Shown here: piece by piece, positions 41,606-49,566 of the stretch
How positions within the stretch are numbered: the stretch's first letter is position 1
Layout: each line of letters begins with the position of its first letter
Assembly (NCBI GenBank): GCA_009774175.1
Contig: VSNG01000027.1
Coordinates: 1 to 52,056 of the forward strand
Direction of reading: 5' to 3'
Source of the DNA: Lachnospiraceae bacterium
GTDB taxonomy: Bacteria; Bacillota; Clostridia; Lachnospirales; Lachnospiraceae
DNA: 52,056 nucleotides
Position numbers and translations under genes: made by a program
The notes under the pieces: generated by a model
Database searches by the model: none
Seen by the model: the letters and a program-made list of their open reading frames with translations, nothing else
What the model was told of the DNA's origin: nothing

Positions 41606-43746
41606 AATTTCTTCATGAAGCCGCCCTTGCTGCGAATGCTCAGAAGCTCTCTCACGCGCTTTACCGCAACACGGTACACCGCATAAATCACTGCGCCAAT
41701 CACCACGATAATACACAGACACACACCTATGGCTGCCCACTCCGTCTTTACCATCCTGCCATCGTTGGAGTACAGAATCATGGAAAACAGCAGAAACATG
41801 GCGGATGTACCAACAAGCGAAGGCGCCCTGAAGACGTTACTGCACTGACTGCGCACTTCCCTGTTCAAAAAGGCGGGCGAGGCCCCCAACTTTTTCAGAT
41901 CGTCAAAAATATAACGATTGTTGAGCGCAATACTCTGGCAGCGGGTGTAGCACACCACCAACGCCGTAATCATGCACACGATAAAGATAAATAGAAACAT
42001 CATAAACATAACCGACATGCTCCGCAGATAATCATTTTGGTCCAGAATCCGAAAGCTCGGACGGTAAAGCCAAAAGGTTCTGAACATAAAGGAGTCCGCC
42101 ATGTCATAGCTGACCACCGCCATATCGTCTGTTTCCACCCAATACGCTTTTCCCGCTTCGTTCTCCCGAATCTTCTGTACCCGGTCATAATAGGAAACCC
42201 GCTCGCAGGATTCATCAAAGGATGTCACAAAGAGATGATAAAAGGCATTGGCAAAGGGATAGGAATCCTTTCCTTCCACATTAAACGCTACAAAGCAGCC
42301 CCTCCACTCATCTGTCAGCCCTCGGGACATTTCGGCGTAATCCGCATTGTCAACAACACAGCATGTAATATCCGTTTCCACAAGAAGATCATAGTGCAGA
42401 TATCCCGCAAACTCCGTGGCAAACTGTCTTCGGGTGACCATATTGGTAAATTCCCTGGCCGATTCATTGACAGACAACGACGTCTCTTCCTGATTCGTAA
42501 GATTTAAGTAAGTTCCAGGCTTCACGTCAGCCTCCTGCCCGGTAAGCATCCTGTAGGCGTCCTCGGAAAGCACCTTCGCTTCACCCAGCATCGGTACATA
42601 TTCAATATGATAATGCCGACCGTCCTCCTCTTCAACCTGCGTCATTGCGCCTATTCCCAGAGTAATGTAATCGCACTCGCTCCAGTCCCCAAACCTTAGC
42701 CCATATTCCCTGCCAAGAGCTTCCACTTCCTCCCTGCCCGGCACATTCTGATCCGCCTGATATTTATAAAAATAGTCAAATGGCACCGACGCATAACGAA
42801 CCATAGCCGAAACGCCATTGGTGGGCAGATAAAAAACAGCAAAGCATCCGCCTGCGATCAACAGCGTAACCACCAACATGTTATTGACCGTCTGTTTCCC
42901 CTGAAACTTCATCATGCTTCTGGAAATGATATTTTTATAGGGTTTATTCTTATGGCTCTTCCAGCCGTGCACTACCGTGTGCAGCATGATCATGTAAAGT
43001 CCCGCAAACACAGGCGCATAAAACACGCCCACCCATTCCGGCGGATAGGAGGAAAACCACTTGTCCCATGCCATCGGCGCCTCAAATCCCATCACCGCGC
43101 CTGTAAGCAGTACCAGAAATCCCACCGGCCCGCACCATCTGCCCAGCTCCTTCACCGGCTCGTTGATATGCTCCTCACGGATCACTTCCATAATATTTGT
43201 TTTCTTTAAATACCGCCATGCCGTCAGACAGGCGAATCCCACCACCAGAAACAAGAACAGCAGAGAAATAAACAGACACCTGAAATCAAAGGTAAGAGCC
43301 ATTTCCGAGCTGTCCACCAGAAGCAATCGAAAAGCCTGCCAGATCATCCACACAAAGGGAAATCCTGCCGCCGTCCCGGCAATGGCTGACGCACCGCTTA
43401 AAGCGATCACTTCCCGAAACAATCCCGGCGCGAGCCGCTTTCTGGATGCTCCCAAAGCCATCAGAATACCGAGCTGTCCAGACTTATGCCGAAAAAACAG
43501 TCCCAGCGCATAAATGGTAAAGACCACACATCCCACAAGCGTCATCACAAAGATCATATACATTTGTTTCGCGCTGTCGCCTCCCTCCGGAAATACTTTC
43601 TGCACCGTTGGAGATAGCATCAGCGCAGAATACGCCGAAATAATCATAAGCGCCATAAAATTACAGAACAGATAAAGCCGCGCCTGCTTTCTGTCCGCCT
43701 TTTGCAGCTTTCGTTCCATCTGTCTCATATTGATTGCCAAACCCAT
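41602..43746 (-). CDS. BceB-like FtsX-family ABC permease
   Basis: A 714-residue membrane protein with the BceB/VraG plan: about ten spans and one large extracellular domain (residues ~325-565) between spans 7 and 8. The FtsX core RHKSGQLGILMALGASRKRLA is clear. Such permeases take part in peptide-antibiotic sensing and resistance by binding lipid II cycle intermediates with the antibiotic. It is 60 nt after its ATPase gene, with a hairpin between; a LytTR/GHKL pair is divergent. The start follows GGAGG. Confidence 0.85.
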   Translation of the reverse strand: MGLAINMRQMERKLQKADRKQARLYLFCNFMALMIISAYSALMLSPTVQKVFPEGGDSAKQMYMIFVMTLVGCVVFTIYALGLFFRHKSGQLGILMALGASRKRLAPGLFREVIALSGASAIAGTAAGFPFVWMIWQAFRLLLVDSSEMALTFDFRCLFISLLFLFLVVGFACLTAWRYLKKTNIMEVIREEHINEPVKELGRWCGPVGFLVLLTGAVMGFEAPMAWDKWFSSYPPEWVGVFYAPVFAGLYMIMLHTVVHGWKSHKNKPYKNIISRSMMKFQGKQTVNNMLVVTLLIAGGCFAVFYLPTNGVSAMVRYASVPFDYFYKYQADQNVPGREEVEALGREYGLRFGDWSECDYITLGIGAMTQVEEEDGRHYHIEYVPMLGEAKVLSEDAYRMLTGQEADVKPGTYLNLTNQEETSLSVNESAREFTNMVTRRQFATEFAGYLHYDLLVETDITCCVVDNADYAEMSRGLTDEWRGCFVAFNVEGKDSYPFANAFYHLFVTSFDESCERVSYYDRVQKIRENEAGKAYWVETDDMAVVSYDMADSFMFRTFWLYRPSFRILDQNDYLRSMSVMFMMFLFIFIVCMITALVVCYTRCQSIALNNRYIFDDLKKLGASPAFLNREVRSQCSNVFRAPSLVGTSAMFLLFSMILYSNDGRMVKTEWAAIGVCLCIIVVIGAVIYAVYRVAVKRVRELLSIRSKGGFMKKF

Positions 43747-43781
43747 GTTGTGCCCTCCTGTTTATCCTGCCACATCTACAG

Positions 43782-43805
43782 AGAATGCCTGCTTTCAGGC
43801 ATTCT
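43782..43805 (-). repeat. Intercistronic hairpin between BceA-like and BceB-like genes
   Basis: AGAATGCCTG (43782-43791) pairs perfectly with CAGGCATTCT (43796-43805), two nt after the ATPase stop. It shares the core AGAATG[TC]C…CATTCT with the hairpin at 32740-32768, also located between transporter genes. Confidence 0.6.
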
Positions 43806-43806
43806 T

Positions 43807-44547
43807 TTACGCTGCGCTCATTTCCCTGATTGCATTCAGTAACTGGTCCTGGAACACGCTGCGGTCTTCCCACTTTTCCAGCTGACGGTATATGGCGCCG
43901 TCCTTTAAGAGAATCACCCTGTCGCAGAAGGAAGCCGCAAAGCTGTCGTGCGTCACCATAAAGATGGTGGCGTTCATTTTCTCCTTCGCATGAATAAAGG
44001 TCTCAATAACCGCCCGGCTGGACTTGGAATCCAGATTGCCGGTCGGCTCGTCGGCCAGAATAATCAGCGGATTGTTAATCAGACTTCTTGCTACCGCCGC
44101 GCGCTGTTTCTCACCGCCGGAAATTTCCGCCGGATATTTATTCAGGATATGGCTGATTCCAAACATGTCCGCCAATTGATCCGCCAGTTTCTCCGCATCC
44201 TGCCCCACCTCTCCCTGCACAATACGGGGCACCAGAATATTCTCCCGTATCGTCAGACCGTCCAGAAGCATGAAATCCTGAAAAACAAAACCAATCTTCG
44301 TATTTCTGACTGCTGCCAGCGCATTCTCGTTCATACCCGATAATTCCATGCCGCCAAGCTTAATATTGCCCCTGTCAAAAGGAATATAACAGGAAATACA
44401 GTTTAACAGCGTAGTTTTTCCGGAGCCGGAGGGTCCCATAACCGCCACGAACTCTCCCTGCGCCACATGGAAATCAACGCCCTTTAGCACCTGATATTTG
44501 TTTTTGCCGGACTCGTAAGCCTTGTGCAGCTCCTTTACATATAACAT
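43807..44547 (-). CDS. BceA-like ABC transporter ATP-binding protein
   Basis: About 246 residues with Walker A GPSGSGKTT, Q-loop FVFQDFMLL, signature ISGGEKQRAAVAR, Walker B ILADEPTGNLD and switch VTHDSFAASFCDRV. The EPTGNLDS/SGGEKQR type is specific to MacB/LolD/BceA exporters. AAAGGAGG before the ATG at 44547 sets the start. Confidence 0.9.
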   Translation of the reverse strand: MLYVKELHKAYESGKNKYQVLKGVDFHVAQGEFVAVMGPSGSGKTTLLNCISCYIPFDRGNIKLGGMELSGMNENALAAVRNTKIGFVFQDFMLLDGLTIRENILVPRIVQGEVGQDAEKLADQLADMFGISHILNKYPAEISGGEKQRAAVARSLINNPLIILADEPTGNLDSKSSRAVIETFIHAKEKMNATIFMVTHDSFAASFCDRVILLKDGAIYRQLEKWEDRSVFQDQLLNAIREMSAA

Positions 44548-44687
44548 ACCGTTTCCTCCTTTTACTGCCGGGATGAAATCATACCTTTTTCCCGTTGCAT
44601 CGCTTTCTGCGTTTACGTTATTTGCAGTTTTATGTTTTAACTGCCTTGCTATGACCATAGCACAAACACGCCGCCCACAAAAATGAG

Positions 44688-44824
44688 CTGTCATTTCTGA
44701 CAGTCCCTCTGTAAAGTTTGGCCTGCGTTTGCAGGGAATGTAAAGTTTGGCCGGTTTGGATGTAAAGTTTGGCAGGCCGGTTCAGGGCTTCGCCTTATCA
44801 CTTAACAAAAAAGTATGCTATAAT
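44688..44824 (+). promoter_or_regulatory. LytTR-type triple repeat and extended -10 promoter
   Basis: TGTAAAGTTTGG occurs three times (44710, 44739 and 44761; spacing 29 and 22 bp). The core AAAGTTTGG fits the LytTR consensus [TA][AC][CA]GTTN[AG][TG], and 22 bp is the usual distance of paired LytTR sites. A TGCTATAAT extended -10 (44816-44824) lacks a good -35. An inverted repeat CTGTCA/TGACAG (44688-44703) lies on the side of the divergent transporter. The 334-nt gap has no gene. Confidence 0.65.
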
Positions 44825-44881
44825 AACCGCAGAGAAAATGGAAGCCGCAATCTTAAAACAGCAGTAAAAAGGAATCTCGCC

Positions 44882-45598
44882 ATGTTACGAATCGCAATCT
44901 GTGATGATGACAGAAACGCAAGGGACGCCCTGCGCATCCAACTGGAGAAAATACTGATCGAAGATAACGAGGAGATCGTCTATGAATTTTCCTCGGGCAC
45001 AAATGCCGCCTCATGGCTTGCAAACCATCCGAGCGAAATCGACCTGCTTTTTCTGGACATGGAAATGAAAGGCTTAAACGGCACGGAAACCGCAGAAAGG
45101 ATCAGAACCTTTGACGAGCAGCTGGTGATTGTCTTTGTCACGGGTTATTCCGATTATGTCTTTGACGGCTACCGGGTGGGCGCGCTGGATTACCTGATGA
45201 AGCCGGTTTCGGAAGCCAGGCTGCGCCAGCTCATTGAGCGGGTGCGCACTAAAATCGCTTCGGAAAAGTCCCACACCTTTACCCTGAAAAACATGGACGG
45301 CACATGGCGTTTCCGACTTATGGACATACTCTGGTTTTATTCCGACAGGCGGAAAGTTATATTAGTCACGGCAAAAGGGGAATATCCTTTTTATGCCAGA
45401 CTGGATGAAATCGAAAAGCAGCTTTGTGCCGATTTCGTACGGATTCACCAACGCTATCTGATCAATCCGGCCAGAGCGGACTTCCTTGGCAGCGAATCCG
45501 TCACCATCTGCGGCCGGAACCTGCCGTGCAGCAGAAAATATCGAGAAACCGCTCTGCGAAAAATCGCCAGATCCATGATGGGAGGAAGCTTAACGTGA
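44882..45598 (+). CDS. LytTR-family response regulator (second)
   Basis: A 238-residue regulator: ICDDD acidic pocket, phospho-aspartate D59 (LLFLDME), YLMKP lysine K107, and a LytTR domain from about 130 (IHQRYLINPARADFLG, KYRETALRKIA). AAGGA lies eight nt before the ATG. The last codons overlap the GTG of the kinase gene. Likely targets are the three upstream repeats and the BceAB-like genes. Confidence 0.9.
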   Translation: MLRIAICDDDRNARDALRIQLEKILIEDNEEIVYEFSSGTNAASWLANHPSEIDLLFLDMEMKGLNGTETAERIRTFDEQLVIVFVTGYSDYVFDGYRVGALDYLMKPVSEARLRQLIERVRTKIASEKSHTFTLKNMDGTWRFRLMDILWFYSDRRKVILVTAKGEYPFYARLDEIEKQLCADFVRIHQRYLINPARADFLGSESVTICGRNLPCSRKYRETALRKIARSMMGGSLT

Positions 45599-46950
45599 TA
45601 GCTTTAATCAAAATCCTGCATATTGCCGTCCTCTTACTTTCCGGGTGGCTTGTCATGCATGCCATGTCATATCTGATTCCCGTATCCGCCAAAAAGCTCC
45701 CACGTTTATTCCTGTTTTTTGGCTGCCTGCTTCTCTGCTCCATGACTATCTTTATCGGAGATCCTTTCAATATTCTGGCAACCACCCCGGTTTTTCTTAT
45801 TATTGTCGCGTTTACATGCAATGGCGCCCTCTGGCAGCGAATTACCATCGGGCTGATGTTTTCCAGCACGATCCTTTCCTTCAACGCCCTGCGGGACAAC
45901 TATATCCATGATCTTCTGTTTTCAAAGACATGGACGCAGTATGGACATGGCTATCTTATTTCCTGTACCTTTATCCTTCCCTTTTCACTTATCCTGTACC
46001 TCTGCACCAGAAAATTTGCGCCCGATAAGGATTATACCCTTTCAGACAGCATGTGGCATCTGCTGTTTCTTCTTACAATCATTCCTCTTGGCATTGTCCT
46101 GAGCATCGTCACCCTGTTTCGACCGTCCGGCTTTTACTTTGATATTTTTCTCCACAGGGAATATGCCTTTTTACTTTTGATCGCTCTGCTGGCTTTTATC
46201 AGCCTGTTCTGGTGCGTCACTGTTCTGGCCAGACAACGGAAGCTGGAACAGCAGAATACGTTCGCTGAAATTAACCGCAGGTATTATGAATCCATGGAAC
46301 AACAGCACTTTGAAATCCGGCGGTTGAAGCACGATCTGGCCAACCACATTCAGGTATTATCCGCCCTGCCGGAAGAGAAGCGGGCGCCCTACGCCAAAGA
46401 GCTGTCCGGCAATGCCGCTCTCTCCCAATCCTTTACCTGCTGCGGCGACCCCACCGTCAACGCCGTGCTGACCGTCAAAAAAGGCGTTATGGAACGGTGC
46501 AGTATCCGTCTGAATGCAGAAATAGATATTCCTTCGCCCCTGCCCTACGACAGGACGGACATCTGCGCTCTGTATGCCAACGCGCTGGACAATGCCATGG
46601 AAGCGTGCATGAAGCTGGACGAGACATATCGGGAAATTTTCCTGAAAAGTAAGGCGGGAAAAGGACTGTTCTGTCTGGAAATCAGCAATCCGGCCCCTGT
46701 CCTGGAAAATGGGACACCCGCATCCAAGCCGAAAAAAGGAGCCGCCTCCGTATCTGGAAAGATATCGGAACACGGCCCGCTTCTGCCCACTTCCAAGCCG
46801 GACAAGACAAATCACGGCTTTGGCCTGCAAAGTATGCAGGAAATTGTAAAGAGATTTCATGGCAATCTGGAGATCAAAATTGAAAACGGAATCTTTGATT
46901 TATTTTTATATCTTCCGCTGCCGGAATATCCTGTGAGAAATCAATCCTGA
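45595..46950 (+). CDS. GHKL sensor histidine kinase (second)
   Basis: About 451 residues starting at the GTG at 45595, which overlaps the regulator's stop in a GTGA junction and follows GGAGG by nine nt. Six or seven spans (5-220) form the sensor; a coiled coil (ENTFAEINRRYYESMEQ) leads to the H-box RRLKHDLANH, the N-box ALYANALDNAMEAC and the G-box NHGFGLQSMQEIVKRFHG. A ~40-residue proline/lysine-rich insertion (ENGTPASKPKKGAAS …) sits between N- and G-box. Its end overlaps the convergent BASS gene by 45 nt. Confidence 0.87.
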   Translation: MIALIKILHIAVLLLSGWLVMHAMSYLIPVSAKKLPRLFLFFGCLLLCSMTIFIGDPFNILATTPVFLIIVAFTCNGALWQRITIGLMFSSTILSFNALRDNYIHDLLFSKTWTQYGHGYLISCTFILPFSLILYLCTRKFAPDKDYTLSDSMWHLLFLLTIIPLGIVLSIVTLFRPSGFYFDIFLHREYAFLLLIALLAFISLFWCVTVLARQRKLEQQNTFAEINRRYYESMEQQHFEIRRLKHDLANHIQVLSALPEEKRAPYAKELSGNAALSQSFTCCGDPTVNAVLTVKKGVMERCSIRLNAEIDIPSPLPYDRTDICALYANALDNAMEACMKLDETYREIFLKSKAGKGLFCLEISNPAPVLENGTPASKPKKGAASVSGKISEHGPLLPTSKPDKTNHGFGLQSMQEIVKRFHGNLEIKIENGIFDLFLYLPLPEYPVRNQS

Positions 46951-47877
46951 TCCACTGCTTCGCCTGATTCCCGCATAAATTGTCCCGGATATATTATGCC
47001 ACACGGAAAAAACCGCTCCCGGCAGCGTCGCCAGCGGATTGACTGCAAAATTTGCCGTAGCAAGGGAAATTGCCAGCCCGCTGTTCTGCATACCCACTTC
47101 GATACCGATAGCCGTGACCTTTTTCTCTTCCAGCTTAAAAAGCTTTGCCACTCCTGTCCCCAGACACAGTCCCACAACGTTGTGTATCGCCACCACCACC
47201 ATCACCAGAGCACCGCAGGAAACAATCTTCTCCGCATTGCTTCCCACAATCCCGGAAATAATCATCACAATGGCAATTACGGATATCATTGGAAGAAGCT
47301 CCCTGACCGCATCAATCTGCTTCGGGAATATCCGATAAATCAAAATGCCAAGGAGCACCGGTACAAGCACGACCCTGACCACGGACATCATCATCGTAAG
47401 AAGCGACACCTCTACCCAGGAACCTGCCAGCAGATAGACAAGCACCGGCGTACAGACGGGCGCCAGTATGGTGGACACAATCGTCATGCCCACAGACAGG
47501 GGCACATCGCCGCCTGCCACATAAGTAATCACATTACTGGCCGTACCGCCCGGGCAGCATCCCACCAGAATCACCCCAAGAGCCAGATCGGCAGGCAGCC
47601 CGAAAGCCTTTGCCAGCACGTATGCCGTAAGCGGCATCACCGTATACTGCAGCACAAATCCGATACACAGCTCCCTGGGCCTTGTGAAAACAACCCTGAA
47701 ATCCTGTGTTTTAATTGTCAGCCCCATGCCAAACATGGCCGCTCCCAAAAACAGCGTGGTATAATTTGTCGCCCAGGAAAACCCCCGTGGATACAAGAAG
47801 GCAATCACCGAGAAAATAATAATGAATATTGCAATATTGGACGACATAAAGTTACATATTTTTTTAATCTGATTCAT
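46906..47877 (-). CDS. BASS family transporter, likely pantoate/ketopantoate (PanS-like)
   Basis: About 323 residues, nine or ten spans, of the bile acid:sodium symporter superfamily. ALGVILVGCCPGGTASNVITYVAGGDVPLS and EVGMQNSGLAISLA are the two sodium-site motifs. The ATG at 47877 follows GGAGGG and overlaps the end of panD by 14 nt, so they are coupled. In Salmonella a BASS protein (PanS) transports ketopantoate. With panC and panD here but no panB or panE, import of pantoate is a reasonable role. The C-terminus (SGSGLISHRIFRQRKI) is unusual for the family and overlaps the kinase gene; it may result from a late frameshift. Confidence 0.75.
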   Translation of the reverse strand: MNQIKKICNFMSSNIAIFIIIFSVIAFLYPRGFSWATNYTTLFLGAAMFGMGLTIKTQDFRVVFTRPRELCIGFVLQYTVMPLTAYVLAKAFGLPADLALGVILVGCCPGGTASNVITYVAGGDVPLSVGMTIVSTILAPVCTPVLVYLLAGSWVEVSLLTMMMSVVRVVLVPVLLGILIYRIFPKQIDAVRELLPMISVIAIVMIISGIVGSNAEKIVSCGALVMVVVAIHNVVGLCLGTGVAKLFKLEEKKVTAIGIEVGMQNSGLAISLATANFAVNPLATLPGAVFSVWHNISGTIYAGIRRSSGSGLISHRIFRQRKI

Positions 47878-48280
47878 TTCCCTCCCCCTTTTCCGCTGCT
47901 CCAAGCCTGCCGTGCTTTTCATATTCGGCAACGGAGGTTATCTGATTTTTCTCATCCACAAAAACTACCTTTGGCGGATTATCCGCCGCTTCCTCCGGCT
48001 GCATCTGCGCATAACACATGATAATAACCTTATCCCCGGCGGAAACCATGCGGGCCGCCGCTCCGTTTAAGCAGATAATGCCGCTACCCGCCTCACCCGC
48101 GATCACGTAAGTCTCAAATCTTGCGCCGTTATCCACGTCTGCAATCTGCACCTTTTCATACTCATAAATCCCGGCCGCTTCCATCAAACGTTCGTCAATG
48201 GTGATGCTGCCTACATAATTTAACTCCGCCTGCGTCACGACAGCCCGGTGAATTTTACATTTTAACATATTAAGAAGCAT
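47864..48280 (-). CDS. panD: Aspartate 1-decarboxylase
   Basis: A 138-residue pyruvoyl enzyme precursor that makes beta-alanine from aspartate. MLLNMLKCKIHRAVVTQAELNYVGSITID contains the Gly-Ser self-cleavage site, split here as ELNYVG then SITID. IICLNGAAARMVSAGDKVIIM closes the core. GAGGG before the ATG at 48280 decides against the ATG at 48292. The end (EYEKHGRLGAAEKGEG) is slightly longer than usual. It follows panC by 23 nt. Confidence 0.93.
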   Translation of the reverse strand: MLLNMLKCKIHRAVVTQAELNYVGSITIDERLMEAAGIYEYEKVQIADVDNGARFETYVIAGEAGSGIICLNGAAARMVSAGDKVIIMCYAQMQPEEAADNPPKVVFVDEKNQITSVAEYEKHGRLGAAEKGEGNESD

Positions 48281-48303
48281 CGTTTCCCTCATTTCTGCGT
48301 CAT

Positions 48304-49149
48304 TTACAATTCCACAATAAAATTGTCGATTAACCTTGTTTTCCCTATATAAACCGCCATCGCCGTGAGCACTCTGCCCTCTGCTCTGGTAACCGGCTCT
48401 ATGGTATCCGCATCCACCATCTCCACATAGTCTGTTTTCGCAAGCGGCTCCGCCTCGATGATTTCCCGCATTGCCTTTAAGATGGCGCCGGCGTCCCTCT
48501 CCCCGTTTTTCATCATCTCTTCGCCGCAGAAAACCGCTCTGGAAAGAACAAGCGCCGCCTTTCTCTGGGCCTCATTCAAATAGGTATTTCTGGAGCTTCT
48601 GGCAAGGCCGTCTGCCTCCCGTATGATGGGACATCCCACAATCTCAACATCCATATTCAGATCCCGTACCATCCTGCGGATCACCGCCATCTGCTGGGCG
48701 TCTTTCTGCCCGAAATAAGCCCGGTCCGGGGACACAATATTAAACAGCTTGCAGACCACCGTGCAGACACCACGAAAATGCGTCGGTCTGGTTTTCCCGC
48801 ACAGGCCTTCGCTGACCTTCTGCATTTCCACATAGGTAGAAAAGTCCGGCGCATACATTTCCTCCGGCTCCGGGTGGAAAATCAAGGCCGCTCCCGCCTC
48901 TTCGCAGAGTTTTTTATCCGCCTCAATATCTCTCGGATAGGTAGCCAGATCCTCATTGGGCCCAAACTGTATGGGATTGACAAAGTCGCTGACCACCACC
49001 CGGTCATTTTCGGCCGCCGCCCTGACAATCAGGCTTTTATGGCCGTCGTGGAGATATCCCATGGTCGGCACCAGCCCCACTGTCAGGCCCTGCCGCCTCC
49101 ACTCCTTTACCTGTTTCCTTACTTCATTTACTTTTCCTGTGATTTCCAT
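48304..49149 (-). CDS. panC: Pantothenate synthetase
   Basis: A 281-residue ligase joining pantoate and beta-alanine with ATP. MGYLHDGHKSLI is the HIGH-like motif, NPIQFGPNEDLATYPRD and YFGQKDAQQ the substrate loops, and SSRNTYL the KMSKS-like motif. AGAGAGGAG precedes the ATG at 49149; the frame extends to 49281 into the structured element but without a ribosome site. It starts the panC-panD-BASS operon. Confidence 0.95.
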   Translation of the reverse strand: MEITGKVNEVRKQVKEWRRQGLTVGLVPTMGYLHDGHKSLIVRAAAENDRVVVSDFVNPIQFGPNEDLATYPRDIEADKKLCEEAGAALIFHPEPEEMYAPDFSTYVEMQKVSEGLCGKTRPTHFRGVCTVVCKLFNIVSPDRAYFGQKDAQQMAVIRRMVRDLNMDVEIVGCPIIREADGLARSSRNTYLNEAQRKAALVLSRAVFCGEEMMKNGERDAGAILKAMREIIEAEPLAKTDYVEMVDADTIEPVTRAEGRVLTAMAVYIGKTRLIDNFIVEL

Positions 49150-49190
49150 AATCTCCTCTCTTTCTGCCTCCGCTGCACGCCTCCACAACA

Positions 49191-49312
49191 CGCATAAGCA
49201 GATTCGAAATGCTTCGCATTTCTCATTCGCGTTGCTCGTCATAAGCCTTCCGTAACATTCACTCATGCAAGCATGGTTCATGTTCCGTAAGTCTTCTGAC
49301 TCTGCTTATGCG
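49191..49312 (-). ncRNA. Structured leader element before panC
   Basis: A closed 122-nt fold predicted by eye. Outer stem: perfect 12 bp, CGCATAAGCAGA (49191-49202) with TCTGCTTATGCG (49301-49312). Inside are GAAATGC/GCATTTC (49206-49222) and a long arm of about 21 bp with four A-G mismatches, capped by CATGC-AA-GCATG (49264-49275). The element lies between the cysK terminator and the panC ribosome site, 42 nt from the start codon. It could be a leader RNA, or a small palindromic repeat (REP/MITE-like). I see no second copy in this window. Confidence 0.5.
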
Positions 49313-49315
49313 CGC

Positions 49316-49343
49316 AAAAAGTCCGGACAGAAGCTGTCCGGAC
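49316..49343 (-). terminator. Terminator of cysK
   Basis: On the minus strand GTCCGGACAG, a CTT loop, CTGTCCGGAC and then TTTTT: a perfect 10-bp stem and a good T-tract. The 220 nt between it and the cysK stop hold no gene and nothing else I can assign. Confidence 0.9.
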
Positions 49344-49566
49344 ATACATACAAAGACCCTTATATCTAAATGTGCCGCCCATCGGTACAGCCATTTTCCA
49401 TAAGAATTTCCCATACGCCCACAAAGGGGCCATTAAATTTCCAAAAGTATGTGTATGCGCTGGTACAGCTCCTTAAGATACCGTCCGCCTAAATAATAGC
49501 ATACACCCCTTTAAAGCGCAATCTGTATTACTGGTTTTTTTCACGTGCATAACCTAAAGCCTTCAT

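Noticed and set aside
44710..44774. Short repeats considered as a CRISPR fragment
   Set aside because: Only three 12-14 nt repeats with spacers of 8-15 nt, at a divergent promoter; they fit LytTR sites far better. No other CRISPR-like array was seen.
46996..48021. Plus-strand frame opposite the BASS/panD genes
   Set aside because: Histidine/lysine-rich, no domain, antisense to two certain genes.
49191..49312. Structured element considered as a tRNA or tRNA-like gene
   Set aside because: The closing stem is 12 bp, there is no CCA end, no T-loop GTTCRA consensus and no 7-bp anticodon loop layout.
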